NCBI RefSeq assembly: GCF_001465795.2
Contig: NZ_CP013659.2
Span: 1,692,501-1,756,500, forward strand
Source: Planococcus rifietoensis
GTDB taxonomy: Bacteria; Bacillota; Bacilli; Bacillales_A; Planococcaceae
Reading direction: 5' to 3'
Length of the DNA: 64,000 nt
The position numbers and the translations under genes are program-made. Below the pieces are notes generated by a model. It did no database searches. It was not told the origin of the DNA and saw only the letters and a program-made list of their open reading frames with translations. Below, one piece after another: positions 11,063 through 21,407 of the stretch (positions within the stretch are counted from its first letter, which is position 1; the number at the start of each line of letters is the position of its first letter).

Positions 11063-12322
11063 TTAAAAGAAGAATCGCTGAATGTCATTCCATGTGACGA
11101 CAATCATCAAGAGCATTAACAGCATGATCCCGACAAAATGGACCATCCCTTCTTTTTGTTTATCGACCGGCTTGCCTCGCAATGCTTCAAGGACAAAGAA
11201 CATGAGGCGCCCGCCGTCAAGCGCTGGGAGCGGAAGCAAGTTCATGATCCCTAAGTTGATGCTGAGCATGCCAGCCCAGCTCATGAGCGTAAAGATACCG
11301 TACTGAGCGACTTCTTCAGTCGTTTTGTAGATGCCGACAGGGCCGGACAGGGCATCGATGGTGAATTGGCCTGTCACAAGCATGCCGAGCAAGCGGAATA
11401 TCTCTTTGAACCAAAACACTGTTTGTTCAGCCCCATACGCGAATGAACCGAAAAAGTCTTTTTCCACCGGGCTTTGGTACAAGACGCCGATGACGCCGAC
11501 TTCTTCTGCAGCTTGCTCGGACAATTCAGGCGTGATCGTAAAATTCAAAGGCTCGCCATCACGCTCGACTTGAAAATCAAGCGCTGTCCCTGCACTGTCT
11601 TGTACGGACTCCACCAACTCGTCCCACGTGCTGATCGATTGGCCTTCGATTTCCGTCACCAAGTCGCCATCTTGCATGCCTGCCTGTTCAGCCGGGCTGT
11701 CTTCTGTCACTTCGGAAATCACCGGCTCGAAAGTCGGAACTCCCTGCAGCATGCCGATGGCCGTGAAGATGAAGAATGCCAGGATAAAGTTGAAGAACGG
11801 TCCTGCGAAAATCGTCATGAAGCGGTTCGGCAAATTTTTCGCATCGAATGTGCGGTCATAAGGCGCCAAGATCGTTTCACGGCCGTTTTCTTCCACTACC
11901 GCATCACGGGCAACTTTGATATTCACCAATTGCTCGTCTTCGTCGTATCCTTTGATGAAAAGGTCTTTTTCGAGGTCTGCTTGTTCTACTTCCAGAAACA
12001 GGATATCAGGATAGACATGCTTTTGGTTAAGGATGACTTTTTTAGCCTGTCCTTTTTCATCCAACAGCAATCCGATGCGATGGCCTGCCTGCAGATGGAT
12101 GGCGTCCATTTCTTCGCCCGCCATGCGGACATATCCGCCAATTGGAAGCAATCTAATCGTATACAGCGTCTCGCCTCGTGTAATGCCTAAAATCTTAGGG
12201 CCCATGCCGATAGCGAATTCACGAACGAGAATTCCGGCCCGCTTAGCGAACAGGAAATGGCCCAGCTCGTGGAAAAACACTAATGCGCCGAAAATGATGA
12301 TGAACGCTAATACTGTTTCCAT
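11063..12322 (-). CDS. rseP: Site-2 intramembrane metalloprotease RseP/RasP
   Basis: This membrane zinc protease cleaves transmembrane segments of anti-sigma factors and signal-peptide remnants (RasP in Bacillus). The 419-residue protein shows the active-site HELGH at residues 18-22 in the first membrane helix, a second helix ('FAGPFFNFILAFFIFTAIG'), a PDZ domain (about 200-270; 'SPAEQAGMQDGDLVTEIEGQ'), and the C-terminal 'NLLPLPALDGGR' motif carrying the third zinc ligand, followed by a last helix. The stretch at about residues 95-160 is a cytoplasmic insert typical of Bacillales. It lies between dxr and proS, the conserved order. Confidence 0.96.
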   Translation of the reverse strand: METVLAFIIIFGALVFFHELGHFLFAKRAGILVREFAIGMGPKILGITRGETLYTIRLLPIGGYVRMAGEEMDAIHLQAGHRIGLLLDEKGQAKKVILNQKHVYPDILFLEVEQADLEKDLFIKGYDEDEQLVNIKVARDAVVEENGRETILAPYDRTFDAKNLPNRFMTIFAGPFFNFILAFFIFTAIGMLQGVPTFEPVISEVTEDSPAEQAGMQDGDLVTEIEGQSISTWDELVESVQDSAGTALDFQVERDGEPLNFTITPELSEQAAEEVGVIGVLYQSPVEKDFFGSFAYGAEQTVFWFKEIFRLLGMLVTGQFTIDALSGPVGIYKTTEEVAQYGIFTLMSWAGMLSINLGIMNLLPLPALDGGRLMFFVLEALRGKPVDKQKEGMVHFVGIMLLMLLMIVVTWNDIQRFFF

Positions 12323-12366
12323 ATTGAACCCATCCTTAATAAACCTAATTCGGTTTTAATCTGTCG

Positions 12367-13509
12367 CTATTTTAGCATGTTTTCCACAGTTTTTCTCGTT
12401 TCAGAATCTGCCGCAAGGATCGTTTCGAGATCCGGCGAAGCAATCGTCTGATGGGCAAGCATAGCCCGTTCGATGAATTCCTCGATTTGCAAAAATCCGA
12501 TTTGTCGGTTCAAGAACATCGCGACAGCCTGCTCATTGGCGGCATTCAAGACAGTCGTCATTGTGCCGCCTTCCCGCCCGGCATCAAATGCCAGCTTCAA
12601 AGCACGGAAGCGTTCATAATCCATCGCCCTGAAATTCAGCTGCGCGATTTCCGCCAGGTCCAGCCGTTTGGCAGTTGGTCGCGGCAGGCGGTCTGGATAA
12701 GACAATGCGTATTGGATCGGCACTCTCATATCAGGCGTCCCTAGCTGCGCCATGACGCTCGTATCCTGGAACTCGACCAGAGAATGGATGATGCTCTCAC
12801 GATGCAATAGCACATCGATATCATCATAGGCAAAATCGAACAACACATGTGCTTCGATCACTTCCAGACCTTTATTCAACATCGTTGCGGAATCGATCGT
12901 AATCTTGGATCCCATCGACCAATTCGGGTGATTGAGCGCATCTTCCACTGTAACATCCGCAAGTTCATCGCGCGTCTTGTCACGGAAGCTGCCACCTGAA
13001 GCTGTCAAGATTAACCGGCTTGCCTGCTCGAGCTTTTCTCCATTGAGCGCTTGGAACAAAGCTGAATGTTCACTGTCCACCGGCAAGATATCGGCACCGT
13101 ACTTTTTGGCGCTTTGCATGACGAGATGACCCGCTGTCACAAGCGTTTCTTTGTTGGCGATGGCAATTGTCCGGCCGAGCTTGATCGCTTCTAAAGTCGG
13201 CTCGAGCCCGACGCTGCCGATCACTGCATTGACCAAAACATCCGCTTCATATGTCGAAGCATCAATCAGGCCTCTATTGCCATGGACGAATAGAATGCCT
13301 TTAAATTCCTTCTGCAGCTGCTGTGCATCTTCGGCAAGCTGGACGCAGACGATTTCTGGCTGAAATTCTTGAATGAGCTCGCGTGTTTTTTCCATGTTTT
13401 TACCGGCAGATAATCCGACCAGTGAAAATTCTTCGGGATGTTCCCGGATGATATCCGCTGTCTGGATGCCGATCGAGCCAGTCGCGCCGAGCAATATGAT
13501 TTTTTTCAT
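12367..13509 (-). CDS. dxr: 1-deoxy-D-xylulose 5-phosphate reductoisomerase
   Basis: Dxr converts DXP to 2-C-methyl-D-erythritol 4-phosphate with NADPH, the committed step of the MEP isoprenoid pathway. The 380-residue product has the NADPH-binding '[12 protein letters not shown]' at the N-terminus, '[13 protein letters not shown]', the metal-binding '[13 protein letters not shown]' and '[24 protein letters not shown]', the standard catalytic region. It is grouped with cdsA and uppS, so the cluster supplies isoprenoid precursors and lipid intermediates for the cell envelope. Confidence 0.97.
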   Translation of the reverse strand: MKKIILLGATGSIGIQTADIIREHPEEFSLVGLSAGKNMEKTRELIQEFQPEIVCVQLAEDAQQLQKEFKGILFVHGNRGLIDASTYEADVLVNAVIGSVGLEPTLEAIKLGRTIAIANKETLVTAGHLVMQSAKKYGADILPVDSEHSALFQALNGEKLEQASRLILTASGGSFRDKTRDELADVTVEDALNHPNWSMGSKITIDSATMLNKGLEVIEAHVLFDFAYDDIDVLLHRESIIHSLVEFQDTSVMAQLGTPDMRVPIQYALSYPDRLPRPTAKRLDLAEIAQLNFRAMDYERFRALKLAFDAGREGGTMTTVLNAANEQAVAMFLNRQIGFLQIEEFIERAMLAHQTIASPDLETILAADSETRKTVENMLK

Positions 13510-13527
13510 CTATAAAACAATCCTCTC

Positions 13528-14319
13528 TTAAATAAAATGCAGAAAGTGCAATAACGGCATGACAAAAAGAATGCTGTCAAAGCGGTCTAAAATGCCCCCA
13601 TGCCCAGGCAGCATCTTCCCGGAATCCTTGACATTGAAATGGCGTTTCAATGCCGATTCCACCAGATCGCCCAATTGGCCGAAAATCGAAGCGACAATCG
13701 CAACGATGATGACCAATAGCAATGGCTGTTCCATGCCAGCAAAATAGGCGAAGATCAAGGCGATGCCGAGAGCCCATATAATGCCGCCGACAAATCCTTC
13801 AATGGTCTTATTCGGCGAAATTTCGGGCCACAGTTTGCGTTTTCCGATTTTGCGTCCTGTGAAATAAGCGCCGGAATCGGTGAACCAGACGACAAGCAAG
13901 GCAAAAATCAATACTGCAAGTCCCGATTCCCGTGTTTCGATTAAGTAATAGAACCCGAGGCCCACATAAAGCGTGCCAAGGATTGCGAATGCGGCATCGT
14001 CAAAGGTAAAGCTGTTTTTGACGACGACCGTATGTATTAACAGTAAGATGACCGCCATGAAGACGAACTCCACTTTCAAATAACCAGTCCATTCGTACAC
14101 TTGCTGTGACCAATCACCAGGCAGCATGAATGCATACAAGGCCACAAGAGAAATAAGGCCGGGCACACTCATGAGGCTCCGGCCTTTCATTTTAAGCAAT
14201 TCCTGAAAACCGATTGTTGCAAGAACGTATACCAAAAGAATAAACGGAATCCCGCCGATAATGACAAATGGAATAAATAGAGCCGCCGCTACGGCTCCCG
14301 TAATAATGCGTTGCTTCAA
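13528..14319 (-). CDS. cdsA: Phosphatidate cytidylyltransferase
   Basis: CdsA makes CDP-diacylglycerol from phosphatidic acid and CTP in the membrane. The 263-residue protein is very hydrophobic with about seven or eight helices and carries the CDP-DAG synthase signature 'SPNKTIEGFVGG' and, near the C-terminus, 'GDLVESALKRHFNVKDSG' and 'LPGHGGILDRFDSI'. Its ATG overlaps the uppS stop (ATGA), so the two are coupled. Order uppS-cdsA-dxr is conserved in Bacillales. Confidence 0.96.
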   Translation of the reverse strand: MKQRIITGAVAAALFIPFVIIGGIPFILLVYVLATIGFQELLKMKGRSLMSVPGLISLVALYAFMLPGDWSQQVYEWTGYLKVEFVFMAVILLLIHTVVVKNSFTFDDAAFAILGTLYVGLGFYYLIETRESGLAVLIFALLVVWFTDSGAYFTGRKIGKRKLWPEISPNKTIEGFVGGIIWALGIALIFAYFAGMEQPLLLVIIVAIVASIFGQLGDLVESALKRHFNVKDSGKMLPGHGGILDRFDSILFVMPLLHFLHFI

Positions 14320-15110
14320 TTTGCTTCTTCCCCCTTCAAGCCACCATAACGCCGATTTCGTTTCTGATAAACCTCAAATGCTTCAAGCAAGCAGTCTTCC
14401 CCGAAATCCGGCCATAAAGTGTCGGTAAACCAAAATTCCGTATAAGCCAATTGCCATAGCATGAAATTGCTCAAACGAACCTCCCCGCTCGTTCGGATCA
14501 ATAGATCAGGCTCCGGCAAACCGCTCGTCATGAGGCGGCTCGTGATCATGTCTTCTGAAATCTCGGATGGATCCAGTTCACCTGACTGCACCAAAGCGGC
14601 CAAGTTCTTCACAGCGTCAACGATTTCCGCGCGGCTGCCGTAATTCAAAGCAAAGTTCAACACCAATCCATCGTTGTGCTTGGTGGCCTCTTTCGCTCTT
14701 TGAATCGCCTGGATCGTATGGGCAGGCAGATCATCCACATAGCCCATCATTTCCACACGGACGTTTTCTTCGATCAGCTCCGGCAAAAAACTCGATAGGA
14801 ACTCTTCGGGCAAACGCATCAGGAAGTCGACTTCCATTTTGGGCCGTTTCCAGTTTTCCGTCGAAAATGCATATAACGTCAACACGTCGACGCCAAGATG
14901 GCTCGCGAGCTTCGTTATTTTGCGGACCGTCTTCATTCCTTCGTGATGGCCAGCGACTCTCGGCATGGAACGCTTTTTCGCCCAGCGCCCGTTGCCGTCC
15001 ATGATAATTGCCACATGGGAAGGTACGCCTGCGCCGGCTACGGCCATGGCACGCTCCCCATATTCCACCACTACCGGCTCTATATTTCTCTTTAATAGTT
15101 TATTGAACAT
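14316..15110 (-). CDS. uppS: Isoprenyl transferase (undecaprenyl diphosphate synthase)
   Basis: UppS condenses IPP with FPP to give the C55 carrier lipid precursor for cell-wall polymers. The 264-residue product has the cis-prenyltransferase marks 'IMDGNGRWAKKR' (catalytic Asp and RW), 'GHHEGMKTVRKI', 'LTLYAFSTENWKRP' and, near the end, 'PDLLIRTSGEVRLSNFMLWQ'. ATG 15110 (MFNKLLKR) is preceded by GTGGAGG at seven bases and is preferred over an upstream in-frame GTG. It overlaps cdsA downstream. Confidence 0.96.
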   Translation of the reverse strand: MFNKLLKRNIEPVVVEYGERAMAVAGAGVPSHVAIIMDGNGRWAKKRSMPRVAGHHEGMKTVRKITKLASHLGVDVLTLYAFSTENWKRPKMEVDFLMRLPEEFLSSFLPELIEENVRVEMMGYVDDLPAHTIQAIQRAKEATKHNDGLVLNFALNYGSRAEIVDAVKNLAALVQSGELDPSEISEDMITSRLMTSGLPEPDLLIRTSGEVRLSNFMLWQLAYTEFWFTDTLWPDFGEDCLLEAFEVYQKRNRRYGGLKGEEAN

Positions 15111-15211
15111 AATTAATCCTCCACTTGTAACCAATCGGAATGTCTATTGCTTATCATATCAAAAAAATGCGCGTTGTGCGTGAACTTTCAAAGCACTTCC
15201 GAAATTTTGGC

Positions 15212-15241
15212 ATGAAAAAAGCGTCCTGTTATACAGGACGC
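15212..15241 (-). terminator. Intrinsic terminator after frr
   Basis: A perfect stem GCGTCCTG-TATA-CAGGACGC is followed on the minus strand by TTTTTTCATG. It closes the pyrH-frr unit ahead of uppS. Confidence 0.9.
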
Positions 15242-15262
15242 CCGGGAACAGATGAAGTTCGC

Positions 15263-15820
15263 TTAAACTGCCATGATCTCAGTTTCTTTGTCTTTAACCA
15301 TGTCGTCGATTTTAGCGATATGAGTGTTTGTCATATCTTGCACATCATCCGAGTAGCCGCGCAAATCATCAGTTGTAATTTCGCTCTTTTTCTCAAGCTT
15401 TTTCAAATCGTCATTGGCATCGCGGCGAATATTACGGATGACGACTTTTGCATCTTCGCCTTCTTTTTTCACTTGCTTGACCAAATCTTTGCGGCGCTCC
15501 TCTGTAAGAGCAGGAACGGCAAGACGGATGACGTTGCCGTCATTCGAAGGGCTGAGTCCAAGATCCGATTTCAGGATCGCTTTTTCGATTTCCGGCAATA
15601 CGGTCTTATCGTAAGGCTGGATCATGATCAAACGCGCTTCCGGGACCGAAATGCCGGCTACTTGGTTGATCGGTGTAGGGGCACCGTAGTACTCGACCGT
15701 AATTTTATCAAGCAAAGACGGTGTTGCGCGCCCCGCACGGATAGAAGCCAAATCACGCGAAAAAGCTTGGATGGCATTGCTCATTTTCGTTTTTGTATCG
15801 TTCATGATTGTTTTCGGCAT
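15263..15820 (-). CDS. frr: Ribosome recycling factor
   Basis: RRF splits post-termination ribosomes together with EF-G. The 185-residue product has the family length and marks '[19 protein letters not shown]', '[22 protein letters not shown]', '[24 protein letters not shown]' and '[14 protein letters not shown]'. The start ATGCCGAAAACA follows GAGGAGAAC. The gene abuts the pyrH stop at the same position and is followed by a strong terminator. Confidence 0.98.
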   Translation of the reverse strand: MPKTIMNDTKTKMSNAIQAFSRDLASIRAGRATPSLLDKITVEYYGAPTPINQVAGISVPEARLIMIQPYDKTVLPEIEKAILKSDLGLSPSNDGNVIRLAVPALTEERRKDLVKQVKKEGEDAKVVIRNIRRDANDDLKKLEKKSEITTDDLRGYSDDVQDMTNTHIAKIDDMVKDKETEIMAV

Positions 15821-16545
15821 TATAATGTTCTCCTCACTACTGTCCCGATCTTTTCACCAAGAACAGCTCGTTTTATGTTTCCTTTTTCCATTATAGAGAA
15901 TACTACGAGTGGAATATCATTGTCCATACATAATGTGGAAGCTGTCGAATCCATCACTTGAAGCCCTTGCTGAATAACATCGAAGTACGATAGTTCATCG
16001 TATTTGACGGCTTCAATATCGGTTTTTGGATCAGCAGAATAAACGCCGTCCACGTTGTTTTTCGCCATCAAGATGACATCTGCTTCAATTTCTGCAGCTC
16101 GCAACGCAGCTGTCGTATCTGTTGAGAAGTAAGGATTTCCGGTTCCAGCCGAGAAAATGACGACACGTTTTTTCTCGAGGTGGCGGATCGCTCTTCTGCG
16201 GATATACGGTTCTGCGACTTGGCGCATTTCAATTGAAGACAATACGCGTGTTTCCACGTCTTGCTTCTCGAGCGAATCCTGCAAGGCCAGTGAGTTCATG
16301 ACAGTTGCCAGCATCCCCATATAGTCGGCAGTCGCACGGTCCATGCCCATTTCCGAACCGACTTTTCCGCGCCAGATGTTTCCTCCGCCAACCACTACCG
16401 CTACTTCTACGCCAAGGTCTACGATTTCCTTCACTTGCGCTGCGACAGATTTGATGATTTCAGGGGAAAGACCGAAACCTTGTCCGCCTGCCATCGCTTC
16501 TCCACTTAATTTCAGTACAATGCGTTTGTATTTTGGAACACTCAT
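15820..16545 (-). CDS. pyrH: UMP kinase
   Basis: PyrH phosphorylates UMP to UDP in pyrimidine synthesis. The 241-residue protein belongs to the amino-acid kinase fold: '[11 protein letters not shown]' at the N-terminus, '[13 protein letters not shown]', '[17 protein letters not shown]', '[20 protein letters not shown]' and '[15 protein letters not shown]'. It sits in the standard order rpsB-tsf-pyrH-frr; the tsf terminator stands upstream. Confidence 0.98.
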   Translation of the reverse strand: MSVPKYKRIVLKLSGEAMAGGQGFGLSPEIIKSVAAQVKEIVDLGVEVAVVVGGGNIWRGKVGSEMGMDRATADYMGMLATVMNSLALQDSLEKQDVETRVLSSIEMRQVAEPYIRRRAIRHLEKKRVVIFSAGTGNPYFSTDTTAALRAAEIEADVILMAKNNVDGVYSADPKTDIEAVKYDELSYFDVIQQGLQVMDSTASTLCMDNDIPLVVFSIMEKGNIKRAVLGEKIGTVVRRTL

Positions 16546-16573
16546 CGGTACCCTCCGTTACACGTTTATTGAA

Positions 16574-16601
16574 AAACAGGGAACACAACATTGTGCTCCC
16601 C
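16574..16601 (-). terminator. Intrinsic terminator after tsf
   Basis: The minus strand reads GGGAGCACAA-TG-TTGTGTTCCC followed by TGTTTTTC. The stem has one non-Watson-Crick pair. It separates rpsB-tsf from pyrH-frr. Confidence 0.85.
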
Positions 16602-16624
16602 GGGTAATTCTTATGAAAATTGGA

Positions 16625-17509
16625 TTATTTTTTGTTGACTTGGCTCATAACTTCGTCAGCGAAGTTGTCTTCGCGTTTTTCGATGCCTTCGCCCACTTCG
16701 TAACGGATAAACTCTGCTACAGTACCGCCAACAGATGCTGCGAATTCACGGACTTTCTGATCAGAGTTTTTAACGAATGCTTGGTCAAGCAAGCAGATGT
16801 CTTCGAAGTATTTACCAAGACGGCCTTCAACCATTTTTTCAACGATTTTTTCCGGCTTGCCTTCGTTCAATGCTTGCTCAGTCAATACTTTGCGCTCGCG
16901 TTCTACTTCATCAGCAGACACTTCGTCGCGTGAAATATATTTCGGGTTAAGTGCAGCGATGTGCATTGCGATATCGCGTGCAGCTTGTGAATCGGAAGAA
17001 CCTTCCAATACAACTAGAACGCCAATGCGGCCGCCCATGTGCAAGTAAGGGCCGAAAGAGTCGTTGTCTGATTTAGTGCGGATCTCGAAGCGGCGCAAAG
17101 TGATTTTCTCACCAATTTTAGCGATTGCGTTCGAGATGTGGTCCGCTACTGACAAGCCGTTTGACATAGTAGAAGCATTTGCTTCGTCGATTGTCGCCGG
17201 TTTAGTTGCAAGCAAGTGCTCGCCGATTTCTTTGACCAAAGTTTGGAAGCCTTCGTTTTTTGCTACGAAATCCGTTTCAGCGTTAACTTCGTAAATGACT
17301 GCTTCGTTGCCTTCTTCAAGAATCGAAGTGATCCCTTCAGCAGCAATACGGTCTGCTTTTTTAGAAGCGCTTGACAATCCTTTTTCGCGAAGGAAATCTA
17401 GAGCTGCATCGATGTCACCATCTGTTTGTACCAATGCTTTTTTGCAATCCATCATACCTGCGCCTGTTTTTTCGCGCAATTCTTTAACCATTTGAGCTGT
17501 AACTGCCAT
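16625..17509 (-). CDS. tsf: Elongation factor Ts
   Basis: EF-Ts exchanges GDP for GTP on EF-Tu. The 294-residue protein starts [20 protein letters not shown] with the diagnostic UBA-like '[15 protein letters not shown]' and the conserved '[10 protein letters not shown]' near residue 80, then two dimerisation repeats. It follows rpsB, as in nearly all bacteria, with the rpsB terminator in between acting as a partial attenuator. Confidence 0.98.
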   Translation of the reverse strand: MAVTAQMVKELREKTGAGMMDCKKALVQTDGDIDAALDFLREKGLSSASKKADRIAAEGITSILEEGNEAVIYEVNAETDFVAKNEGFQTLVKEIGEHLLATKPATIDEANASTMSNGLSVADHISNAIAKIGEKITLRRFEIRTKSDNDSFGPYLHMGGRIGVLVVLEGSSDSQAARDIAMHIAALNPKYISRDEVSADEVERERKVLTEQALNEGKPEKIVEKMVEGRLGKYFEDICLLDQAFVKNSDQKVREFAASVGGTVAEFIRYEVGEGIEKREDNFADEVMSQVNKK

Positions 17510-17543
17510 GATTAAATTCCTCCTTCAACTTGTCTGTGTTTTC

Positions 17544-17582
17544 TCAAAAAAAGGTGATAAGTGGGGTTGGCCGCTTATCACC
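17544..17582 (-). terminator. Intrinsic terminator/attenuator between rpsB and tsf
   Basis: The minus strand forms GGTGATAAGCGG-CCAAC-CCCACTTATCACC followed by seven Ts. Its position between rpsB and tsf suggests partial readthrough to set the EF-Ts to S2 ratio. Confidence 0.88.
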
Positions 17583-17597
17583 TGTAAACATTGCGAA

Positions 17598-18314
17598 TTA
17601 CTCAGCAGTTTCCGCTGATGCTTCTTCGTCTTCTTCAGGCTTAGACTCAAGAAGAGCGTCAGCCATTTTGCCAGTCAATAGTTTGACCGCACGGATAGCA
17701 TCATCGTTTGCAGGGATTACGTAATCGATTTCGTCCGGGTCGCAGTTTGTATCAACGATACCTACGATTGGAATGTTCAATTTCATAGCTTCTGCTACTG
17801 CGATGCGTTCTTTACGAGGGTCTACGACGAACATTACGTCTGGAAGACCGTTCATGTCACGGATACCGCCTAGGAATTTTTCCAAGCGTTCGTGTTGTTT
17901 TTTCAATTGAACTACTTCTTTTTTCGGAAGGACATCAAAAGTGCCGTCTTCTTCCATGCGCTCGATCTGTTTCATGCGGTTAACACGTTTTTGGATCGTG
18001 CCGAAGTTAGTCAAAGTACCACCCAACCAACGTTGGTTGATGTAGTAGTTGCCAGAACGTTCTGCTTCTTCTTTGATCGCGTCCTGAGCTTGTTTTTTTG
18101 TTCCTACGAACAAGACTTTACCGCCTTCTTCGCCCACTTGCTTCATGAAGTTATAAGCTTCCTCAAGTTTGCGGACCGTCTTTTGAAGGTCGATGATGTA
18201 GATGCCGTTACGTTCCACGAAGATGTATTTTTTCATTTTCGGGTTCCAACGACGAGTCTGGTGGCCAAAGTGAACACCAGCTTCGAGCAATTGTTTCATT
18301 GAAATTACTGCCAT
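17598..18314 (-). CDS. rpsB: 30S ribosomal protein S2
   Basis: S2 is a late-assembling 30S protein. The 238-residue protein begins [20 protein letters not shown] and carries '[25 protein letters not shown]', '[14 protein letters not shown]' and '[12 protein letters not shown]', all standard for the family, with an acidic tail rich in Glu. RBS AGGAGG is at proper distance. A promoter and a leader of roughly 110 bases stand upstream; S2 leaders often carry autoregulatory structure, but I do not identify a specific one. Confidence 0.98.
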   Translation of the reverse strand: MAVISMKQLLEAGVHFGHQTRRWNPKMKKYIFVERNGIYIIDLQKTVRKLEEAYNFMKQVGEEGGKVLFVGTKKQAQDAIKEEAERSGNYYINQRWLGGTLTNFGTIQKRVNRMKQIERMEEDGTFDVLPKKEVVQLKKQHERLEKFLGGIRDMNGLPDVMFVVDPRKERIAVAEAMKLNIPIVGIVDTNCDPDEIDYVIPANDDAIRAVKLLTGKMADALLESKPEEDEEASAETAE

Positions 18315-18431
18315 GATGTGTTTCCTCCTAATAGGTTTTTGTTTGCCTCCGCACTCTTCGCTTCTGAACCGTTACCCATACAGGCACCTGCGGAACAGAT
18401 CGGAATGCGTGTGTATTTAACACCATTTGAA

Positions 18432-18461
18432 ATTATACCACGCAGTTGCTGGTGCCTGCAA
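18432..18461 (-). promoter_or_regulatory. Likely sigma-A promoter of rpsB
   Basis: Minus strand: TTGCAG, an 18-base spacer, then TATAAT. It lies about 120 bases before the rpsB ATG and downstream of the codY-side sequence, so it should drive rpsB-tsf. The spacer is one base longer than ideal. Confidence 0.65.
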
Positions 18462-18527
18462 CTGATATTTATAAAAACAATAAATTGCAATACCGAACGC
18501 CGATCAAAGTAATTTCCAAACAAACGC

Positions 18528-18569
18528 AAAAGCCGCCCCGGAACTATTGGATAGTCCAGGGCGGCTTTA
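18528..18569 (-). terminator. Intrinsic terminator after codY
   Basis: A long stem (AAAGCCGCCCTGG with CCGGGGCGGCTTT, interrupted by mismatches, inner CTAT/ATAG) is followed by TTTTGCG on the minus strand. It ends just after the codY stop and could also work on the plus strand. Confidence 0.88.
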
Positions 18570-18573
18570 GGAA

Positions 18574-19353
18574 TTAATTCATTTTCAATTGTTCAAGCTC
18601 TGCAAGGAATTTCGTATTCAATACTTTGATATACGTTCCTTTCATGCCGAGTGAACGTGATTCGATAACGCCGGCACTCTCAAGTTTGCGGAGTGCGTTG
18701 ACGATAACCGAACGCGTGATGCCGACGCGGTCAGCAATCTTAGATGCAACAAGCAAACCTTCGTTGCCGTCAAGTTCTTCAAAAATGTGTTCAATCGCTT
18801 CAAGTTCGCTGTATGACAACGAGCTGATCGCCATTTGAACAACAGCTTTGCTGCGTGCTTCCTCTTCGATGCGGTCGCCTTTTTCACGGAGGATCTCCAT
18901 GCCGACAACTGTCGCGCCGTATTCGCCAAGGATCAAATCGTCGTCGCCGAACTGGTCGTTAACGCGTCCTAGCAACAAAGTACCAAGGCGTTCGCCGCCG
19001 CCGATGATCGGAACGATCGTCGTCAAGCCGTTTTTGAATAGTTCGCGCTCTTCCACTGGGAAGATTGTGTGCTCGCTGTTCACATCCATGTTAGCGGATG
19101 TTTCTGTAACGTTCGAAAGGTTTTGTGTGTATTCGACCGGGAATTGGCGTTCTTCGAGCATGTTCTTCATGCGATCGTTTTCGATCTGCTGGTTGACAGC
19201 ATAGCCAAGTACTTTCCCTTTGCGGCTGACAACGAAGACATTTGCTTCGATGACTTCGCTCAATGTTTCAGCCATGTCCTTAAAGTTTACCGGCTTGCCG
19301 GCTGCTGCTTGCAGCATAGAGTTAATTCGTCTTGTTTTTCCCAATAAATTCAT
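18574..19353 (-). CDS. codY: GTP-sensing global transcriptional repressor CodY
   Basis: CodY senses branched-chain amino acids and GTP and controls adaptation to starvation, competence and virulence genes. The 259-residue product equals the family length: N-terminal GAF domain (1-155) and C-terminal winged HTH ('[33 protein letters not shown]', about 204-236). ATG 19353 ([14 protein letters not shown]) follows GTAGGAGG at the right distance. It sits downstream of hslV-hslU. Directly beyond it is rpsB, not a flagellar operon as in B. subtilis. Confidence 0.98.
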   Translation of the reverse strand: MNLLGKTRRINSMLQAAAGKPVNFKDMAETLSEVIEANVFVVSRKGKVLGYAVNQQIENDRMKNMLEERQFPVEYTQNLSNVTETSANMDVNSEHTIFPVEERELFKNGLTTIVPIIGGGERLGTLLLGRVNDQFGDDDLILGEYGATVVGMEILREKGDRIEEEARSKAVVQMAISSLSYSELEAIEHIFEELDGNEGLLVASKIADRVGITRSVIVNALRKLESAGVIESRSLGMKGTYIKVLNTKFLAELEQLKMN

Positions 19354-19448
19354 AATTATGAACCTCCTACATGATTCGTACGTATTTCGCACCGTTTATT
19401 CAATATTCTAAAGGTTTTTACACTTTAATGAAACCAATACGCCTTGTT

Positions 19449-20846
19449 CTACAAGATAAATTGTGACAAATCTTTGTTTTTCGCCACATTTTCAAGTTTT
19501 TCGTTAACGTATTGAGGAGTGATATCGATTTGGGCAGGTGAAATCTCAGATGCCTCAAATGATAGGTCCTCCAATAAGCGTTCCAATATTGTATGAAGTC
19601 GGCGAGCGCCGATATTATCCGTCTGTTGATTTACTTCATAAGCAATTTCCGCAAGTCTGACGATTGACGCATCAGTAAAGTATACCATAACTCCCTCTGT
19701 TTCGAGAAGGGCTTTATACTGATTGAGCAAGGAATGTTTCGGTTCCGTCAAAATCTTCACGAAATCATCCACTTCCAGCTTGGTCAATTCGACGCGGATC
19801 GGGAACCGGCCCTGTAATTCCGGGATCAAGTCTGATGGCTTCGACATATGGAATGCACCGGCTGCGACAAACAGCATATAATCCGTTTTCACTGCTCCGT
19901 ATTTGGTGGATACAGTTGAACCTTCGACAATCGGCAGGATGTCTCGCTGGACACCTTCCCTCGATACATCGGCAGAGGAAGTGGAACTTTTACTGGCGAT
20001 TTTGTCCATTTCGTCGATGAAGATGATGCCATGCTGTTCAGCGCGGCGAATCGCCTCGGACGAAATTTCCTCGCTGTCGACCAGTTTTTCCGATTCTTCA
20101 GCCGTCAGTACGCGCCGGGCATCTTTCACTTGCATGCGGCGCTTTTTCTTTTTCTTCGGCATCAAGGAAGACAAGGCATCCTGCATATTCTCGCCCATCT
20201 GCTCCATTCCCGACCCTTGGAAAGCGTCAAACATGGAAGCCGTGTTTTCCGTCACTTCGACGGTTACCCACTCATCTTCCAACTTGCCGGCTTTCAGGTC
20301 AGCGGCGATTTCGCGGCGCTTGACGCGCACCTCGACTTCAGCTTCAGGGTCTTCCTCTTCCTGCTCTTGTTTTTGGCCGAAGAACATTTCAAGCGGGTTT
20401 TGCGCAGTCTGCTTTTTCTTCATCGACGGCGCCAGCAATTTCACGAGGCGGTCGTTAGCTGCGGATTCAGCACGTTCTTTTACGGCTTCGTATTTTTCTT
20501 CTTTGACGATGCGCACGGATGCTTCCACTAAATCACGCACCATCGACTCCACGTCGCGCCCGACATATCCGACTTCCGTAAACTTCGTCGCTTCGACTTT
20601 GATGAACGGCGCGCCGGTCAGTTTTGCGATGCGGCGAGCGATTTCCGTTTTCCCGACGCCGGTCGGGCCAATCATCAAAATATTTTTCGGAATGACTTCA
20701 TCCTGCATTTCTTCATCGAGGCGGCTGCGGCGGTAGCGGTTGCGCAGCGCAATCGCGATTGAGCGCTTGGCATCTTTTTGCCCGACGATGAATCGGTCCA
20801 AGTGATCGGTAATCTGCCGGGGAGTTAAATCGGTTTGTGTTTTCAT
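19449..20846 (-). CDS. hslU: HslU/ClpY ATPase of the HslUV protease
   Basis: This AAA+ unfoldase feeds substrates to HslV. The 465-residue protein has '[21 protein letters not shown]' at the N-terminus, Walker A '[15 protein letters not shown]', the intermediate I-domain (about 110-240), Walker B '[11 protein letters not shown]', and ends in '-KDLSQFIL', the C-terminal tail that docks into HslV. I use ATG 20846 ([11 protein letters not shown]), which overlaps the hslV stop (ATGA). Confidence 0.97.
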   Translation of the reverse strand: MKTQTDLTPRQITDHLDRFIVGQKDAKRSIAIALRNRYRRSRLDEEMQDEVIPKNILMIGPTGVGKTEIARRIAKLTGAPFIKVEATKFTEVGYVGRDVESMVRDLVEASVRIVKEEKYEAVKERAESAANDRLVKLLAPSMKKKQTAQNPLEMFFGQKQEQEEEDPEAEVEVRVKRREIAADLKAGKLEDEWVTVEVTENTASMFDAFQGSGMEQMGENMQDALSSLMPKKKKKRRMQVKDARRVLTAEESEKLVDSEEISSEAIRRAEQHGIIFIDEMDKIASKSSTSSADVSREGVQRDILPIVEGSTVSTKYGAVKTDYMLFVAAGAFHMSKPSDLIPELQGRFPIRVELTKLEVDDFVKILTEPKHSLLNQYKALLETEGVMVYFTDASIVRLAEIAYEVNQQTDNIGARRLHTILERLLEDLSFEASEISPAQIDITPQYVNEKLENVAKNKDLSQFIL

Positions 20847-21391
20847 TCTGACAACTCCTCCATGATGATTTGGTGGTTGGTATAGACGCAAATATCTGCA
20901 GCCGTTTCAAGCGCGGATTGGGCAATCTCGCCCGCCGTCAGTTGGTCGCCTGCATATTTCTTCAATGCCCGGCCAGCCGCAAGCGCGTAATTGCCGCCTG
21001 AGCCGATTGCCAGGATTCCATCATCAGGTTCGATGACTTCGCCGGTGCCTGAGACGAGCAATAGTTCATCTTTGTTCATGACGATGAGCATCGCTTCCAG
21101 CTGACGCAGCATTTTATCGCCACGCCATTGCTTCGCGAGTTCGACAGCAGCGCGCTGAAGATTGCCGTTGAATTCGGTGAGTTTGCCTTCAAACATTTCA
21201 AACAGCGTGAAAGCATCCGCCACAGAACCCGCAAATCCCGTCAGCACTTCGTTATTGTAGAGCCGGCGCACTTTTTTCGCGGTATGTTTCATGACGACGG
21301 CATTGCCGAACGTCACTTGCCCATCTCCGGCCATAGCCGATTTGCCTTTATGCTTTACTGCAAAGATCGTGGTTGCATGAAATTCCTGCAT
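20843..21391 (-). CDS. hslV: HslV/ClpQ peptidase of the HslUV protease
   Basis: HslV is the proteasome-like double-ring peptidase. The 182-residue protein has '[24 protein letters not shown]', '[14 protein letters not shown]' and '[14 protein letters not shown]'. In the Bacillus homologue (CodW) an N-terminal Ser directly after Met has been reported as the nucleophile; here residue 2 is Gln (MQEFHATT), so the nucleophile is more likely the Thr of the internal TTI segment after removal of a short propeptide. It is translationally coupled to hslU. Confidence 0.96.
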   Translation of the reverse strand: MQEFHATTIFAVKHKGKSAMAGDGQVTFGNAVVMKHTAKKVRRLYNNEVLTGFAGSVADAFTLFEMFEGKLTEFNGNLQRAAVELAKQWRGDKMLRQLEAMLIVMNKDELLLVSGTGEVIEPDDGILAIGSGGNYALAAGRALKKYAGDQLTAGEIAQSALETAADICVYTNHQIIMEELSE

Positions 21392-21407
21392 GGTAAGGTT
21401 CTCCTCC

